Origin: Gammaproteobacteria bacterium
Lineage (GTDB): Bacteria; Pseudomonadota; Gammaproteobacteria; Ga0077536
DNA: 64,000 nt
Direction: 5' to 3'
NCBI GenBank assembly: GCA_020849475.1
Contig: JADLGE010000025.1
Location: forward strand, 1-64,000
In this document: one piece after another, positions 9,493 to 18,887 of the stretch
Layout: each line of letters opens with the position of its first letter
Numbering within the stretch: the first letter of the stretch is position 1
Made by a program: the position numbers and the translations under genes
Notes under the pieces: generated by a model
What the model saw: the letters and a program-made list of their open reading frames with translations, nothing else
What the model was told of the DNA's origin: nothing
Database searches by the model: none

Positions 9493-10457
9493 GTATGCTG
9501 TCGCGGGTCGCCGAAAGGGTTTACTGGCTGGGGCGCTATCTCGAGCGCATCGAGAACAGCGCGCGCCTGGTCAGCGTGTATGGCAACGTGCTGCTCGATT
9601 TACCGAGTTCGGCCAAGCTGCGCTGGGAGTCGCTGCTCGCCATCACCGGCAGCAGCGAGGATTTCGCCGCGCGCTACAGTGTCGCCGACGAACACAACGT
9701 GGCGCGCTTCTATCTGACCGACAGGGACAATCCCACTTCAATCATCAATTCCGCCGACAGCGCGCGCGAGAACGCACGCACGGTGCGCGAGATGGTGCCG
9801 GTGAGCATCTGGGAAGGCATCAACGATCTGCATATCTATCTCAACGACAACGTCGACAGTGCGGCGTCGCGTCGTGGCCGTGACGCCTTTCTTGGCCGCG
9901 TCATCGAGTCCTGCCAATACTTGGTGGGATGCATGGCGGGCAGCATGAGCCGCGATGCGGCCTATCACTTTCTGCGCGCGGGGCGCTATCTCGAACGCGC
10001 CGACATGACCTCGCGCATCGTCGACGTCGGCACCGCCAATGTTTTTCCGTGGGGCACCGGCAGTCGCCAGGATGGCGCCGCGTCGCGCGAGTCCGACCCT
10101 TACGAAAGCATTCTGTGGATGAACGTGCTGCGCTCATTGAACGCGCTGCAGATGTATCGCCGCGCCGTGCCGGGACGCATCTGCGCCGAGGAGGTCACGG
10201 CGTATCTTCTACAGGACGAGAACTTCCCGCGCGCGGTGTCCAATTGCCTGCAGGCGCTGGCGTCCTGCCTGCGTCACCTGCCGCACAACGAAGCGGCGGT
10301 CGCGACCGTGACGGCGGCCATGGATCACGTGCGACAGGCCAATCTGACGCAGCTTTTGAAAGAGGATGGGGTGCACGACTTCATCGATGAGATGCAGATC
10401 GAATTCAACGCGCTGCATGCGGTGATTAACGCCAGCTGGTTCGAAGCGCAGCGCTGA
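9489..10457 (+). CDS. Alpha-E domain protein (ATP-grasp partner)
   Basis: A 322-residue all-helical alpha-E protein. The N-terminus MLSRVAERVYWLGRYLERIENSARL and the internal repeat YHFLRAGRYLERADMTSRI are the two characteristic ER-containing helices of this family. The fold is predicted from family knowledge to be entirely alpha-helical with conserved glutamate and arginine residues. It nearly always accompanies the circularly permuted ATP-grasp protein, with which it may form an enzyme or scaffold. Its ATG overlaps the ATP-grasp stop by 4 bases. Its 3' end faces the Anbu gene 38 bases away, across a GC-rich hairpin. Confidence 0.92.
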   Translation: MSMLSRVAERVYWLGRYLERIENSARLVSVYGNVLLDLPSSAKLRWESLLAITGSSEDFAARYSVADEHNVARFYLTDRDNPTSIINSADSARENARTVREMVPVSIWEGINDLHIYLNDNVDSAASRRGRDAFLGRVIESCQYLVGCMAGSMSRDAAYHFLRAGRYLERADMTSRIVDVGTANVFPWGTGSRQDGAASRESDPYESILWMNVLRSLNALQMYRRAVPGRICAEEVTAYLLQDENFPRAVSNCLQALASCLRHLPHNEAAVATVTAAMDHVRQANLTQLLKEDGVHDFIDEMQIEFNALHAVINASWFEAQR

Positions 10458-10471
10458 GGAAATATTGCAGG

Positions 10472-10492
10472 CGGCGGTCGCGCTGACCGCCG
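10472..10492. terminator. Possible bidirectional hairpin between alpha-E and Anbu genes
   Basis: CGGCGGTC (10472-10479) pairs perfectly with GACCGCCG (10485-10492) across a 5-base loop, in the 38-base gap between convergent stop codons. There is no T-run on either side, so it may be only a weak or Rho-assisted stop. Confidence 0.45.
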
Positions 10493-10495
10493 GCG

Positions 10496-11254
10496 TCAAC
10501 GCTGCTGCGCCGCCGCCTCGCCGTCAGCCTGATCCCACATCGTCGCCCACGCGGGCGGCGGCAGGGAGCGGAAGGCATCCTTCAGACGTTCGTCCCAGTT
10601 GCGCTTCAGTTCACGCAGGTAATCGCTGTCTTCTTCGAGAATGAGGCGATTGTGCATTTCCAGCGAGTCGGTCTTGTAGGCCAGCACTTCTATCGGCGGG
10701 CCGACGGTAACGTTGCTGCGCATGGTCGAGTCCATCGACACCAGCCCGCACAGCACCGCGGTATGCAAGGCGGTGTCGGGTTTCAGGATGCGATCGAGTA
10801 TCGGCTTGCCGTACTTGCTTTCGCCTATCTGCAGGAACGGCGTGGTGCGTGAGGTGGCGATGTGGTTGCCCTGCGGGTAGATCAGGAACACATCGGGTGC
10901 GCTGCCGAGAATCTGACCGCCGAACAGCACGCTGGCTTCGAAGTCGATGCCGCCGCCAGCCTTCTTCTGTTGCATGACGCTCAGTTGACCGATGTAGTCG
11001 GCCGCTTCGTCCATGCTGGACAGCGTCATGAGGCTCAGGGGCATGCCATGGTCTATGTCGTGGCGAATCTGCGCGACGATGCCTTGCGCGGTGGCGAGGT
11101 TGCCCGAGGTCAGCAGGCAGAACTGCCGCGCGCCATCCAGACCGAAGGTATGCATCTTCGAATAGGTGCTGATCTGATCGACGCCCGCGTTGGTGCGTGA
11201 GTCGGACAGGAACACTAATCCGGCATTCAGTTTTATCGCTACGCAGTAAGTCAT
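10496..11254 (-). CDS. Anbu: proteasome-like N-terminal nucleophile peptidase
   Basis: A 252-residue proteasome-type protease of the Anbu (ancestral beta subunit) family. The start at 11254 is chosen because it gives MTYCVAIKLNAGLVFLSDSRTNAG, the family N-terminus. After removal of Met1, Thr2 would become the nucleophile; Asp18 (SDSRTNAG) and Lys33 (TYSKMHTF) fill the other active-site positions. An open extension upstream to 11368 would bury the threonine and is rejected. Anbu assembles into open helical or ring-like oligomers, and its physiological substrate is unknown. Family knowledge links it to ATP-grasp, alpha-E and transglutaminase genes, all of which adjoin here. It is convergent with the alpha-E gene and therefore has its own promoter in 11255-11400. 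Confidence 0.92.
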   Translation of the reverse strand: MTYCVAIKLNAGLVFLSDSRTNAGVDQISTYSKMHTFGLDGARQFCLLTSGNLATAQGIVAQIRHDIDHGMPLSLMTLSSMDEAADYIGQLSVMQQKKAGGGIDFEASVLFGGQILGSAPDVFLIYPQGNHIATSRTTPFLQIGESKYGKPILDRILKPDTALHTAVLCGLVSMDSTMRSNVTVGPPIEVLAYKTDSLEMHNRLILEEDSDYLRELKRNWDERLKDAFRSLPPPAWATMWDQADGEAAAQQR

Positions 11255-11400
11255 CGAAACAAGGTCGCCGTCTTGAGCCTTGCAAGGGTAGGGGGGGTGC
11301 CACGGCATGGCAAGGGGTTTTGCCGCAGCGCACGCGACATCGAGGTGAACATGTTTGAATTCGGGCAAGGGCGCGCCGCGGACGGGCGCGCCGCACGCGA

Positions 11401-12576
11401 TCAGGGCAGGGTGTGATCGATGCTGATAGCGACTTCAGCGGCGTCCTTGACGGAAAGCGTGCTGGACTTGCCTTCCAGATCGCCGCTGCTTGCATTGGCA
11501 GTGCCGCTCTTGGAAATCCGCGCCATCACGTAAAACTGCTGCACGTCGGCCAGCGAATGGCCGGGCATCATCGCCATGCTGTCGTCGAGGGTGATGGACA
11601 ACGGCAATTCGGCCACCGTGTGACGTGACACTGCCAGCGGCATGGGGGGTCCGTCCACCGCCCGCGCGGCGATGAACACGGCGTCGCCCGGCTGGGCCTG
11701 GGCCGCGAGTTCGGGCGCGAGTGTGACATTCACTTTCACCGCCACGCGCGGCGTGGCCTTCTGCACGCTGCCGCCGGCGCGCTCAATCAATTGTTGAATC
11801 TCGCTCTTCAAGCCACTGTCCTGGCCGGCCAGGCCCAGGGCCTGTTGCCAGGTCGCGAGCGCGGTCGCGGTGTCGCCTTCCTGCTGTTCGAACAGACCCT
11901 TCATAACCAGCGCCGACGGATTGTTCGGTTCGTTGCTGAGCACCTTGCCGGTCAAGGCCAGGGCACGACCGCGATGCTCGTCACCACCAGCCATGAGCAG
12001 CGCATCGACCAGCAGCAGCATGGCGCCGGCATGGTCCGGCAACAGCCGGTTGAGGCTCTCGGCGGCGGAGACCGCCTCGCTGTAATGGCCAAGCTGCATC
12101 TCGGTGCGCGCCAGCAAGGCCCAGGCATCGGCATCGTCGGGCTGCTTGGCCAGACGCTCGCGCACGCGGCCGACGAAATAGTCGATGGACGTTGCCTGGT
12201 CGCGCCAGTCGGTGTGGGGATGGGCGGCGCTGTAGGTGGCGAGCTCCGGCGAGCCCAACTGCCAATACAGGCCGCCGGCGGCGAGCGGCGCCAGCAGGCA
12301 CAACAGAGCGAGCGGCGCGCGACCTGCGACATTGACAGTGGCGACCGGCGCTTCGGCCGGCAGACCGTCGACCACCGCGCGTTCGAGCTCGGCGCGCAAG
12401 GCCGGTGCAATGTTCGCATCGATGTCGCCGGCCGCGAGTTCGGCGTCGAATTCCTGCAGGCGCCGCAGTTGATCGTCAGTGGCGGCCGCCGAATCCCGTT
12501 GCGCACGACGCAAGGGCAGCCACAGCAATGCCAGCGCCAGCGCGGTGAGCGCGGCCAGGGCCAACCAGAAATTCAT
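11401..12576 (-). CDS. ccmI: Cytochrome c biogenesis protein CcmI
   Basis: A 391-residue protein with two N-terminal membrane segments (about residues 1-20 and 90-110) flanking a cytoplasmic loop rich in charged heptads. A periplasmic TPR region (about 130-260) and a C-terminal domain follow. CcmI chaperones apocytochrome c to the CcmF/CcmH heme ligation complex through its TPR and C-terminal parts. It is the last gene of the ccm operon and its ATG overlaps the ccmH stop by 4 bases. The 145 bases downstream, before the Anbu start, hold no gene. Confidence 0.9.
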   Translation of the reverse strand: MNFWLALAALTALALALLWLPLRRAQRDSAAATDDQLRRLQEFDAELAAGDIDANIAPALRAELERAVVDGLPAEAPVATVNVAGRAPLALLCLLAPLAAGGLYWQLGSPELATYSAAHPHTDWRDQATSIDYFVGRVRERLAKQPDDADAWALLARTEMQLGHYSEAVSAAESLNRLLPDHAGAMLLLVDALLMAGGDEHRGRALALTGKVLSNEPNNPSALVMKGLFEQQEGDTATALATWQQALGLAGQDSGLKSEIQQLIERAGGSVQKATPRVAVKVNVTLAPELAAQAQPGDAVFIAARAVDGPPMPLAVSRHTVAELPLSITLDDSMAMMPGHSLADVQQFYVMARISKSGTANASSGDLEGKSSTLSVKDAAEVAISIDHTLP

Positions 12577-13040
12577 GGGTGTTCTCTGCGCTCCGCCAGT
12601 GCCTGCGCGAGGCGCGCGCGTTCAGTGTCATCGAGGGGCGCCGGCGGCGGCGCGCGGCGGCGACTCATCATCACGACCACCATCACCGCCAGCGCCAGCA
12701 GCACGAACGGCCCCAGCCACAAGAGCCAGGTGGATTCTTTGAGCGGCGGGCTGTACAGCACAAAGTCGCCATAACGCGCCACCAGGTAATCGCGGATGGC
12801 GGCGTCGCTGTCGCCCTTCTCCAGCAGGCGTTTGACCTCGTCGCGCAGATCCTGGGCGAGCTCGGCGTGGGAATCCTTCAAGGTCTGGTTCTGACACACC
12901 AGGCAGCGCAGCTCGCCGAGCAGAACGTCGTAACGGGCCGCCAGGGCGGGATTGGAGAACTCGGCCGGCGCATCGCTGGCCGACGCCGGGGCGCCGGCCA
13001 GCAACAGCAGGCAGAACAACATCAATGCCACTGACTTCAC
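12573..13040 (-). CDS. ccmH: Cytochrome c biogenesis thioredoxin-like reductase CcmH
   Basis: A 155-residue protein: signal/anchor helix, a periplasmic three-helix domain with the ELRCLVCQNQ motif (redox pair Cys46 and Cys49), a C-terminal membrane helix and a short cytoplasmic tail. The RCxxCQN motif is diagnostic; CcmH keeps the apocytochrome CxxCH thiols reduced for heme attachment. The GTG start at 13040 is chosen because it overlaps the ccmG stop as GTGA, as elsewhere in this operon, and gives a proper signal sequence; a longer upstream frame is antisense noise. Confidence 0.92.
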   Translation of the reverse strand: MKSVALMLFCLLLLAGAPASASDAPAEFSNPALAARYDVLLGELRCLVCQNQTLKDSHAELAQDLRDEVKRLLEKGDSDAAIRDYLVARYGDFVLYSPPLKESTWLLWLGPFVLLALAVMVVVMMSRRRAPPPAPLDDTERARLAQALAERREHP

Positions 13041-13582
13041 TGGGCGCGGGGCTCGGGGCTGGCGAGCAAGGGCATGATCTCGCGATTCAGCACTTCGCTG
13101 CTCAAGGGCCCGATGTGCTTGTAGCGAATGACACCCTTGGCATCGATGACGAAAGTTTCCGGCACGCCGTAGACGCCAAGATCCAGGCCCAGCTTGCCCT
13201 CCGGGTCGAACAAGGTCAGGCCGTAGGGATCGCCGCGCTGCGCGAGCCACTCGCGACCGGCCTCGAGTTCATCGTGGTAGTTGAGGCCGACCAGCTTCAC
13301 CTTGCCGGCTTTGCCGAGTTCGACCAGCAGCGGGTGCTCTTCGCGACATTGCGCGCACCAAGAGGCCCATACGTTCAGCAAATAGGGCTGGCCCAGCAGG
13401 TCTTCGCGCTGCATGGGTTTGTTGGGCGCGCTGAGCGTGCCGAGCGAGAACTGGGGCGCCGGTTTGCCGATGAGGGGCGAGGGCACCAGGCGCGGATCGC
13501 GCTGCAAACCGATGGCGAGAAATACCACCAGGGCGCCAAACAGCAGCAGTGGCACGCCAAAACGCAGCGGCATCTTTTTCAT
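13037..13582 (-). CDS. ccmG: Thiol:disulfide interchange protein CcmG/DsbE
   Basis: A 181-residue membrane-anchored periplasmic thioredoxin-like protein. An N-terminal hydrophobic anchor (about residues 7-26) precedes the thioredoxin domain with WASWCAQC (Cys76, Cys79), the family acidic groove and the cis-proline GVPETFVID. It reduces apocytochrome cysteines together with CcmH. The ATG overlaps the ccmF stop by 4 bases (ATGA). Confidence 0.94.
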   Translation of the reverse strand: MKKMPLRFGVPLLLFGALVVFLAIGLQRDPRLVPSPLIGKPAPQFSLGTLSAPNKPMQREDLLGQPYLLNVWASWCAQCREEHPLLVELGKAGKVKLVGLNYHDELEAGREWLAQRGDPYGLTLFDPEGKLGLDLGVYGVPETFVIDAKGVIRYKHIGPLSSEVLNREIMPLLASPEPRAQ

Positions 13583-15555
13583 GACGCTGCTCCCTGGCGG
13601 CCGCCGACGTTGGCCACGCGCCGTGCGACCACGCGGCGAAAGCGGCCGTCGCACATGGCTATGATGCCGCCCGCCGCCATCAGGATCGCGCCCAGCCACA
13701 GCCAGCGCACGAAGGGCTTGACGCTCAGGCGCACGCTCCAGGCCTGCTTGTCCAAGGGTTCGCCGAGCGAGATATAGATGTCGCGGGTGAGACCGGGATC
13801 GATGCCGGCCTCGGTCATGGGCATGCCGCGCACATGGTAGTTACGCTTTTCCGCCGACAGGCGTATCGGCGCCGCGCCGGGGCGTGCCACCTCGAACTGT
13901 GCCTCGGTGCCGGTGTAGTTGGGGCCGGTGAGCGGCACGGTCGCGACGAAATGAAAATCGTAGCCCGCCACTTGCGCGCGCTCGCCGGGCGCCATGCGGG
14001 TGTGCAGGTCGACGGTGTTGAGACTGACCAGGGTCACGCCGACGATGGTCACGGCAAAACCAAGATGGGCCAGGTGCTGGCCGAGATAGGCGGCCGGCAG
14101 GTTCATGAACGCGCGCCACGCCGACTGGCGCTGGCGGCAGCGCTGAATGACGCCGCCGATGCTGGTGCTGACCACCCACGCCGCGAGCGCCAGGCCGAAA
14201 ATCGCGCGCGGCGAGCGGGCCTCGCTCATGGCCGCGACGGTCGCGCCGAGCAGCAGCACGGCGCCGAGCAGGGGCATGCGTAATTCGCGGCACAGGGTCG
14301 CGAAGCGGTCCTGCTTCCAGCGCGCATGCTGGCCGAGGCCGAGCAGCACCACCAACGGCGACATCACCGGGATGAATACGTTGTTGAAGTAGGGCGGACC
14401 GACCGACAACTTGCCGAGATTGAGCGCGTCGAGCACCAGCGGATACAGGGTGCCGAGCAGCACGGTCGCGCAGGCCACGGTCAAGAGCACGCTGTTGGCG
14501 AGCAGGAAGGTTTCGCGCGAGGTGGTGGCGTAACTCGCACTGACGCCCATGCTGGCGCCGCGCCACGCATACAACACGAGGGCGCCGCCGATCACCAGCA
14601 CCAGGAAGGCGAGGATGAAAATACCGCGCGCCGGATCGCTGGCAAACGCGTGTACCGAGGTCAGCACGCCCGAACGCACCAGGAAGGTGCCAAGCAAGGA
14701 CAGACCGAAGGCGCCGATGGCGAGCAGCACGGTCCAGCTCTTGAACACATCGCGCTTTTCGGTGGCGGCCAGGGAATGGATGAGCGCGGTGCCGAGCAGC
14801 CACGGCATGAAGGATGCATTCTCCACCGGATCCCAGAACCACCAGCCGCCCCAGCCGAGTTCGTAATAGGCCCACCAGCTGCCAAGCGCGATGCCGATGG
14901 TCAGAAAACACCAGGCGAGCAGGGTCCATGGCCGCGCCCAGCGCGCCCACGCGCTATCGAGATGACCGCCGATGAGGCCGGCGATGGCGAAGCTGAAGGC
15001 CACCGAAAAACCGACATAGCCGGTGTAGAGCATGGGCGGATGAATGACGAGGCCGAAGTCCTGCAGCAGCGGATTCAGATCCGCGCCGTCGGCGGGCGGC
15101 GGCAGCTCGCGCAGGAACGGATTGGAAGTGATGAGCATGAACAGCAGGAAGCCGATGCTGATGATGGCCATCACCGCCAGCACGCGCGCCACGAAGGCCA
15201 GCGGCAGCCCGCGACTCGCAAAACTCACCGCGCACGACCACACCGCCAGCAACAACACCCACAGCAGCAGCGAGCCCTCATGGGCGCCCCACAGCGCCGA
15301 GATGCGGAACGCCAGCGGCAGCGCGCTGTTGGAATTGGCGGCGACATAGGCCACCGAAAAATCATTGGTGATGAAAGCGTGGCTCAGAGCCGCGAACGCC
15401 AGCGCCAGAAACACCAGTTGCGCGCGCGCCGCCGGTCGCGCCAGCGACATCCACAACACATTGCCGCGCTGCGCGCCAACCAGCGGCACGACGGCCTGCA
15501 GCACGGCGATGGCGAGCGCCATCGCCAGCGCGAAATGGCCGAGCTCCGGGATCAT
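13579..15555 (-). CDS. ccmF: Heme lyase subunit CcmF
   Basis: A 658-residue polytopic membrane protein with many hydrophobic helices and the tryptophan-rich WWD signature at about residues 225-255 ([20 protein letters not shown]), which presents heme. A large periplasmic region lies near the C-terminus, as in the family. CcmF receives heme from CcmE and ligates it to apocytochrome with CcmH and CcmI. Its length is normal for CcmF. The ATG at 15555 overlaps the ccmE stop. Confidence 0.96.
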   Translation of the reverse strand: MIPELGHFALAMALAIAVLQAVVPLVGAQRGNVLWMSLARPAARAQLVFLALAFAALSHAFITNDFSVAYVAANSNSALPLAFRISALWGAHEGSLLLWVLLLAVWSCAVSFASRGLPLAFVARVLAVMAIISIGFLLFMLITSNPFLRELPPPADGADLNPLLQDFGLVIHPPMLYTGYVGFSVAFSFAIAGLIGGHLDSAWARWARPWTLLAWCFLTIGIALGSWWAYYELGWGGWWFWDPVENASFMPWLLGTALIHSLAATEKRDVFKSWTVLLAIGAFGLSLLGTFLVRSGVLTSVHAFASDPARGIFILAFLVLVIGGALVLYAWRGASMGVSASYATTSRETFLLANSVLLTVACATVLLGTLYPLVLDALNLGKLSVGPPYFNNVFIPVMSPLVVLLGLGQHARWKQDRFATLCRELRMPLLGAVLLLGATVAAMSEARSPRAIFGLALAAWVVSTSIGGVIQRCRQRQSAWRAFMNLPAAYLGQHLAHLGFAVTIVGVTLVSLNTVDLHTRMAPGERAQVAGYDFHFVATVPLTGPNYTGTEAQFEVARPGAAPIRLSAEKRNYHVRGMPMTEAGIDPGLTRDIYISLGEPLDKQAWSVRLSVKPFVRWLWLGAILMAAGGIIAMCDGRFRRVVARRVANVGGRQGAAS

Positions 15556-15998
15556 GGCTGGGCCGCCTTGCTGGCCTGGCCGTCCTTGAGTGCCTGCGCC
15601 ACTTCCGGCGGCATGTATTTTTCATCGTGTTTGGCCAGCACCTCGCTGGCGACGAACACGCCTTGCGCATCGAGTTGTCCGATGGCGACGATGCCCTGAC
15701 CTTCGCGGAACAGATCGGGCAGGATGCCGCGATAGGCGATGGCGCGCTCCTGGGCAAAATCGGTGACCTTGAAGCGCACCGTCAAATCCTTGGCATCGCC
15801 ACGCTCGACGCTGCCCTTGACCACCATGCCGCCGAGCCGGAACGCGCGATTGCCCGGCGCCTCGCCGCGCGCGACTTCACTCGGGCTGTAGAAATACATG
15901 AGATTCTGATTGAAGGCGGTCAGGATCAGCGCCACCGCGATGCCCACACCGAGCACGCACAGCGCAATGATCCACATGCGTTTACGACGCGGTGTCAT
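15552..15998 (-). CDS. ccmE: Periplasmic heme chaperone CcmE
   Basis: A 148-residue protein with one N-terminal membrane helix (about residues 8-28) and a periplasmic OB-fold. [13 protein letters not shown] carries His124, which binds heme covalently, and Tyr128, an axial ligand. It accepts heme from the CcmABCD complex and hands it to CcmF. The ATG is inside the 3' end of ccmD (17-base overlap). Confidence 0.95.
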   Translation of the reverse strand: MTPRRKRMWIIALCVLGVGIAVALILTAFNQNLMYFYSPSEVARGEAPGNRAFRLGGMVVKGSVERGDAKDLTVRFKVTDFAQERAIAYRGILPDLFREGQGIVAIGQLDAQGVFVASEVLAKHDEKYMPPEVAQALKDGQASKAAQP

Positions 15999-16164
15999 GG
16001 CTTTCTCCCAAGGCCTCGCGCCGCGCGAGGCGGCGCAGTGCCGCCTGTTCGGCGCGACGTGGCAGCACGATATTGAAAATGAGCAGCACCGCCGCCAGCC
16101 CATAGGATGTCCACACATAGGGCGCGTAGCCGCCCATGTGCAGGAATGCCTGCAGGGCGCTCAC
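15982..16164 (-). CDS. ccmD: Heme exporter subunit CcmD
   Basis: A 60-residue single-helix protein. [20 protein letters not shown] followed by a basic tail (ALRRLARRE) is the standard CcmD pattern. CcmD is needed for release of holo-CcmE from the CcmABC complex. The GTG start at 16164 overlaps the ccmC stop as GTGA. Confidence 0.92.
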   Translation of the reverse strand: MSALQAFLHMGGYAPYVWTSYGLAAVLLIFNIVLPRRAEQAALRRLARREALGESHDTAS

Positions 16165-16913
16165 CGGCCGGCCTCCTGCGCGCGGCCGAGTTCACGCACC
16201 CAACTCGCGTTGCGGTCGTAATCGAGGATCTCGCTGCGCACCCGCACCAGCAGCGACCAGGCGAAATAGCACTGGAAGGCGCTGATCATGACCAGCAGCG
16301 GGATGAGCATGTCGATGTGGATGGACGGCTTCGAAAATTTACTCACGGTCGCGCCCTGGTGCAGGGTGCTCCACCATTCCACCGAGAAATGGATGATGGG
16401 GATGTTGACCACGCCGATGAGGGCCAGCACCGCGCCGGCCCGCGCCCCGGCGCGCCGGTCGTCGAGCGCGCCGTGCAGGGCGATCACGCCGAGATAGAGA
16501 AACAGCAGAATGAGTTCGGAAGTCAGGCGCGCGTCCCACACCCACCAGGTGCCCCACATCGGTTTGCCCCAGATGGACCCGGTCACCAGCGCCAGGAAGG
16601 TGAAGCTCGCGCCGAGCGGCGCGCAGGCGCGCGACACGATTTCAGCCAGCTTGAGTTTCCATATCAGGGCCACGCCGCCGGCCACCGCCATGGTCACGTA
16701 CACGAACATCGACATCCACGCGGCCGGCACGTGGACATACATGATGCGGAAGCTGTCGCCCTGCTGGTAATCGGTCGGCGCCAGCAGCAGGCCACCCACC
16801 AGCCCCCACGCGAACAGCGCCAGCGTTGCCGCCGCCAGCCACGGCGTGAGGGTGTGGCTCAGGCGATAGAAATGCATGAGCGAAGCGTACTTGTGCAAAA
16901 ACGCGAAATTCAC
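16161..16913 (-). CDS. ccmC: Heme transporter subunit CcmC
   Basis: A 250-residue polytopic membrane protein carrying the WWD motif WGTWWVWDARLTSELILL at about residues 120-140, and the flanking histidines (YVHVPAAWM and IIHFSVEWWSTLHQ) that ligate heme. It loads heme onto CcmE. The GTG at 16913 is preceded by a GAGG five bases upstream; an ATG 12 codons later is an alternative. There are 78 bases between it and ccmB. Confidence 0.95.
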   Translation of the reverse strand: MNFAFLHKYASLMHFYRLSHTLTPWLAAATLALFAWGLVGGLLLAPTDYQQGDSFRIMYVHVPAAWMSMFVYVTMAVAGGVALIWKLKLAEIVSRACAPLGASFTFLALVTGSIWGKPMWGTWWVWDARLTSELILLFLYLGVIALHGALDDRRAGARAGAVLALIGVVNIPIIHFSVEWWSTLHQGATVSKFSKPSIHIDMLIPLLVMISAFQCYFAWSLLVRVRSEILDYDRNASWVRELGRAQEAGR

Positions 16914-16991
16914 GGCGACCTCATGGACGGGCGCGCGGCAACGCTGCGCGCGGCGCCGACTTTGGGAGTGGTGCGGACAGGATAAGTTGCA

Positions 16992-17666
16992 TCAGCTCAT
17001 GCGGATTCTGAGGGCCGCCGCGGTCGCCCACGGCGTCAGCGTCAACGCCAGTACGAGCAGCCCGGCGAGGAAGTACAACTCCCCGGCGACGGGCAGCCCC
17101 AACGCGGCATTGGCCGTGGCGGAGGCGCCGAAAATGAGCACCGGAATGTACAACGGCAGGATCAACATTGCCAGAAGCAGGCCACCGCCCCGCAGGCCGA
17201 CGGTGAGCGCACTGATGGCGGCGCCGATGAGGCTCATGCACACGCTGCCCAGGGCAAGCGTGGCGAGCAGGGTGCCGAGCAGGGCGGGCTGCAATTCCAG
17301 CGACAGCCCCAAAGGTATGGCCAGCACTAGCACCGGCAGTCCCGATAACAGCCAGTGCGCGGCAGCCTTGCCGAGGCCCAGCAGCGGCAGCGAGGCGCCG
17401 CCGACCACCAGCACCTCCAGCGTGCCGTCGGCATAGTCGGCACGGAACAGCGCTTCCAATGACAGCGCGCTGGCGAGCAGCGCCGCCACCCACACCACGC
17501 CCGCGGCGACCTTGGACAGCAGGGCGCTGTCGGTGCCGAGCGCGAACGGGAACATGAGCACGCACAGCGCGAAGAACAGCAGGGGATAAAGCGCCTCGGC
17601 CTGATTGCGCACCGCGCGCAGCAACTCGCGACGCACGACGGCGGCGATGATGGTGGCCGGCGTCAC
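16992..17666 (-). CDS. ccmB: Heme exporter permease CcmB
   Basis: A 224-residue polytopic membrane protein with about six hydrophobic segments. The N-terminal RRELLRAVRNQAEALYPLLFF and the central FRADYADGTLEVL are characteristic of CcmB, the ABC permease of the CcmABCD complex. The GTG at 17666 overlaps the ccmA stop as GTGA. A longer upstream frame running into ccmA is not coding. Confidence 0.93.
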   Translation of the reverse strand: MTPATIIAAVVRRELLRAVRNQAEALYPLLFFALCVLMFPFALGTDSALLSKVAAGVVWVAALLASALSLEALFRADYADGTLEVLVVGGASLPLLGLGKAAAHWLLSGLPVLVLAIPLGLSLELQPALLGTLLATLALGSVCMSLIGAAISALTVGLRGGGLLLAMLILPLYIPVLIFGASATANAALGLPVAGELYFLAGLLVLALTLTPWATAAALRIRMS

Positions 17667-18292
17667 GGGCGCGCCTCGGCCAGCGGCACGGCGTGAATGA
17701 CGTGGCGCGAGTCGAAGGTCTGATGGGTGGCTATCAGCACCGTGCCGCCGGCGTCGACATGGGCGTCGATGATCGACTCCACCAGTGCACGGCTGGCGTG
17801 GTCGAGAGCGGTGAAGGGTTCGTCCAGCATCCACAGCGGCGCATCGAAAAGAATGAGCCGCGCCAAGGTCACGCGCTGGCGCTGGCCGGCCGACAGATAG
17901 CGCACCGGCCGCTCGGCGAAGCTCGCCGCGTTGAGGGCGCGCAGGGCGGTGGCAATGCTGTTGCGTCGCGGCGCGGCGCACAGCGTGGCGATGAATTCGA
18001 GGTTTTCAAAGGCCGTGAGCTCGGTATTCAGACCGCCCTGGTGGCCGATGTAGTTGAGCTCGGCGCGGAAGTCGGCGGCGCGCGTCAGGCGCGTGCCGCG
18101 CCAGTGAATGTCGCCGGCGTCGGGCGTCACGAGTCCGGCCAGGGTCTTCATGAGCGTGGTCTTGCCGCTGCCATTGGCGCCCTGCAGATGCACGACGCTG
18201 GCGGGCGGCGCCTGAAAGCTCAGGCCGTCGAACAGCACCCGTTCGCCGCGCTCAACGCGCAGGTCGCGAACATCGAGACCGGAGTCATTCAT
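17663..18292 (-). CDS. ccmA: Heme exporter ATP-binding protein CcmA
   Basis: A 209-residue ABC ATPase: Walker A QGANGSGKTTL (about residues 37-47), Q-loop near GHQGGL, signature LSAGQRQRV, Walker B LWMLDEPF and a switch His in ATHQ. ATP hydrolysis drives release of holo-CcmE from the CcmABCD complex. It is the first gene of the nine-gene ccm operon. An in-frame TTG at 18301 is an alternative start; neither start has a strong ribosome-binding site, which suggests coupling to the upstream 135-residue gene. Confidence 0.94.
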   Translation of the reverse strand: MNDSGLDVRDLRVERGERVLFDGLSFQAPPASVVHLQGANGSGKTTLMKTLAGLVTPDAGDIHWRGTRLTRAADFRAELNYIGHQGGLNTELTAFENLEFIATLCAAPRRNSIATALRALNAASFAERPVRYLSAGQRQRVTLARLILFDAPLWMLDEPFTALDHASRALVESIIDAHVDAGGTVLIATHQTFDSRHVIHAVPLAEARP

Positions 18293-18341
18293 GATGGGCA
18301 AGGGGAGGCGGCGTCAGACCAGCACCAGCGGCGGCGCGGGC

Positions 18342-18749
18342 TTATTCGAGGATGAATTTGCCTCCCGCGCGACCGGGCATGCCGCCCATCGGTCCGGGAC
18401 CGCCCTGGCCCGGCACCACGATGCGCGATGCCTCTTCGCGGGCCATTTCGCGGGCGCGTTCGTTGAGTCTTTCAATGGCGCTCTTGATGCCGGCCGGGAA
18501 CAGCGCACAGGCTTCGGCCAGGGTCGGCGCGTCGAGCGGGAACTGCACCGGTATCGGACCCATCTGGGTCATGAGGGTGGTGTCGCCGATAAAGCGGCTC
18601 GGGCGCGAAGCGTCATCGCTGCCGTCGGCCTTGATCGGGATGAGGCGACGGATGGTCGCGGCGCGCAGGTCGGTGATCGATTCCTCGCGGTACAGGTTAT
18701 CGACATCGACTGTGAAGGAATCGGCGCTCATGCCCTCGGGTCCGGCCAT
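18342..18749 (-). CDS. Small protein of unknown function upstream of the ccm operon
   Basis: A 135-residue protein that I do not recognise. Its first part is acidic and strand-like (SADSFTVDVDNLYREESITDL), followed by a helical middle and a glycine/proline/methionine-rich tail (GQGGPGPMGGMPGRAGG) ending KFILE. There is no signal peptide or membrane segment, so it should be cytoplasmic. The ATG at 18749 has a GGGAGA ribosome-binding site at good spacing. It lies 49 bases before ccmA on the same strand and may be the first cistron of that transcript. Confidence 0.7.
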   Translation of the reverse strand: MAGPEGMSADSFTVDVDNLYREESITDLRAATIRRLIPIKADGSDDASRPSRFIGDTTLMTQMGPIPVQFPLDAPTLAEACALFPAGIKSAIERLNERAREMAREEASRIVVPGQGGPGPMGGMPGRAGGKFILE

Positions 18750-18850
18750 CTGTTTTCTCCCGTTCGCTATGGTCGCGGCATGGTAACAGATTCGTGATAC
18801 ATGACAGATTTAAGGGCACGGGCTTTCCCACCGATATAAAGCCCGACGGT

Positions 18851-18870
18851 GTAAAGTACGCCGACTTTAC
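18851..18870. promoter_or_regulatory. Inverted repeat upstream of the polysaccharide region
   Basis: GTAAAG and CTTTAC face each other 8 bases apart, 17 bases upstream of the first polysaccharide gene (18888). A TATAAA at 18835-18840 lies close by. The spacing suits a dimeric regulator, but no matching known operator is recognised. Confidence 0.35.
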
Positions 18871-18887
18871 GAGTACCCAAATACGTT

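Noticed and set aside
11255-11368. Longer N-terminus for Anbu
   Set aside because: Would bury the threonine nucleophile that family members expose after Met removal.
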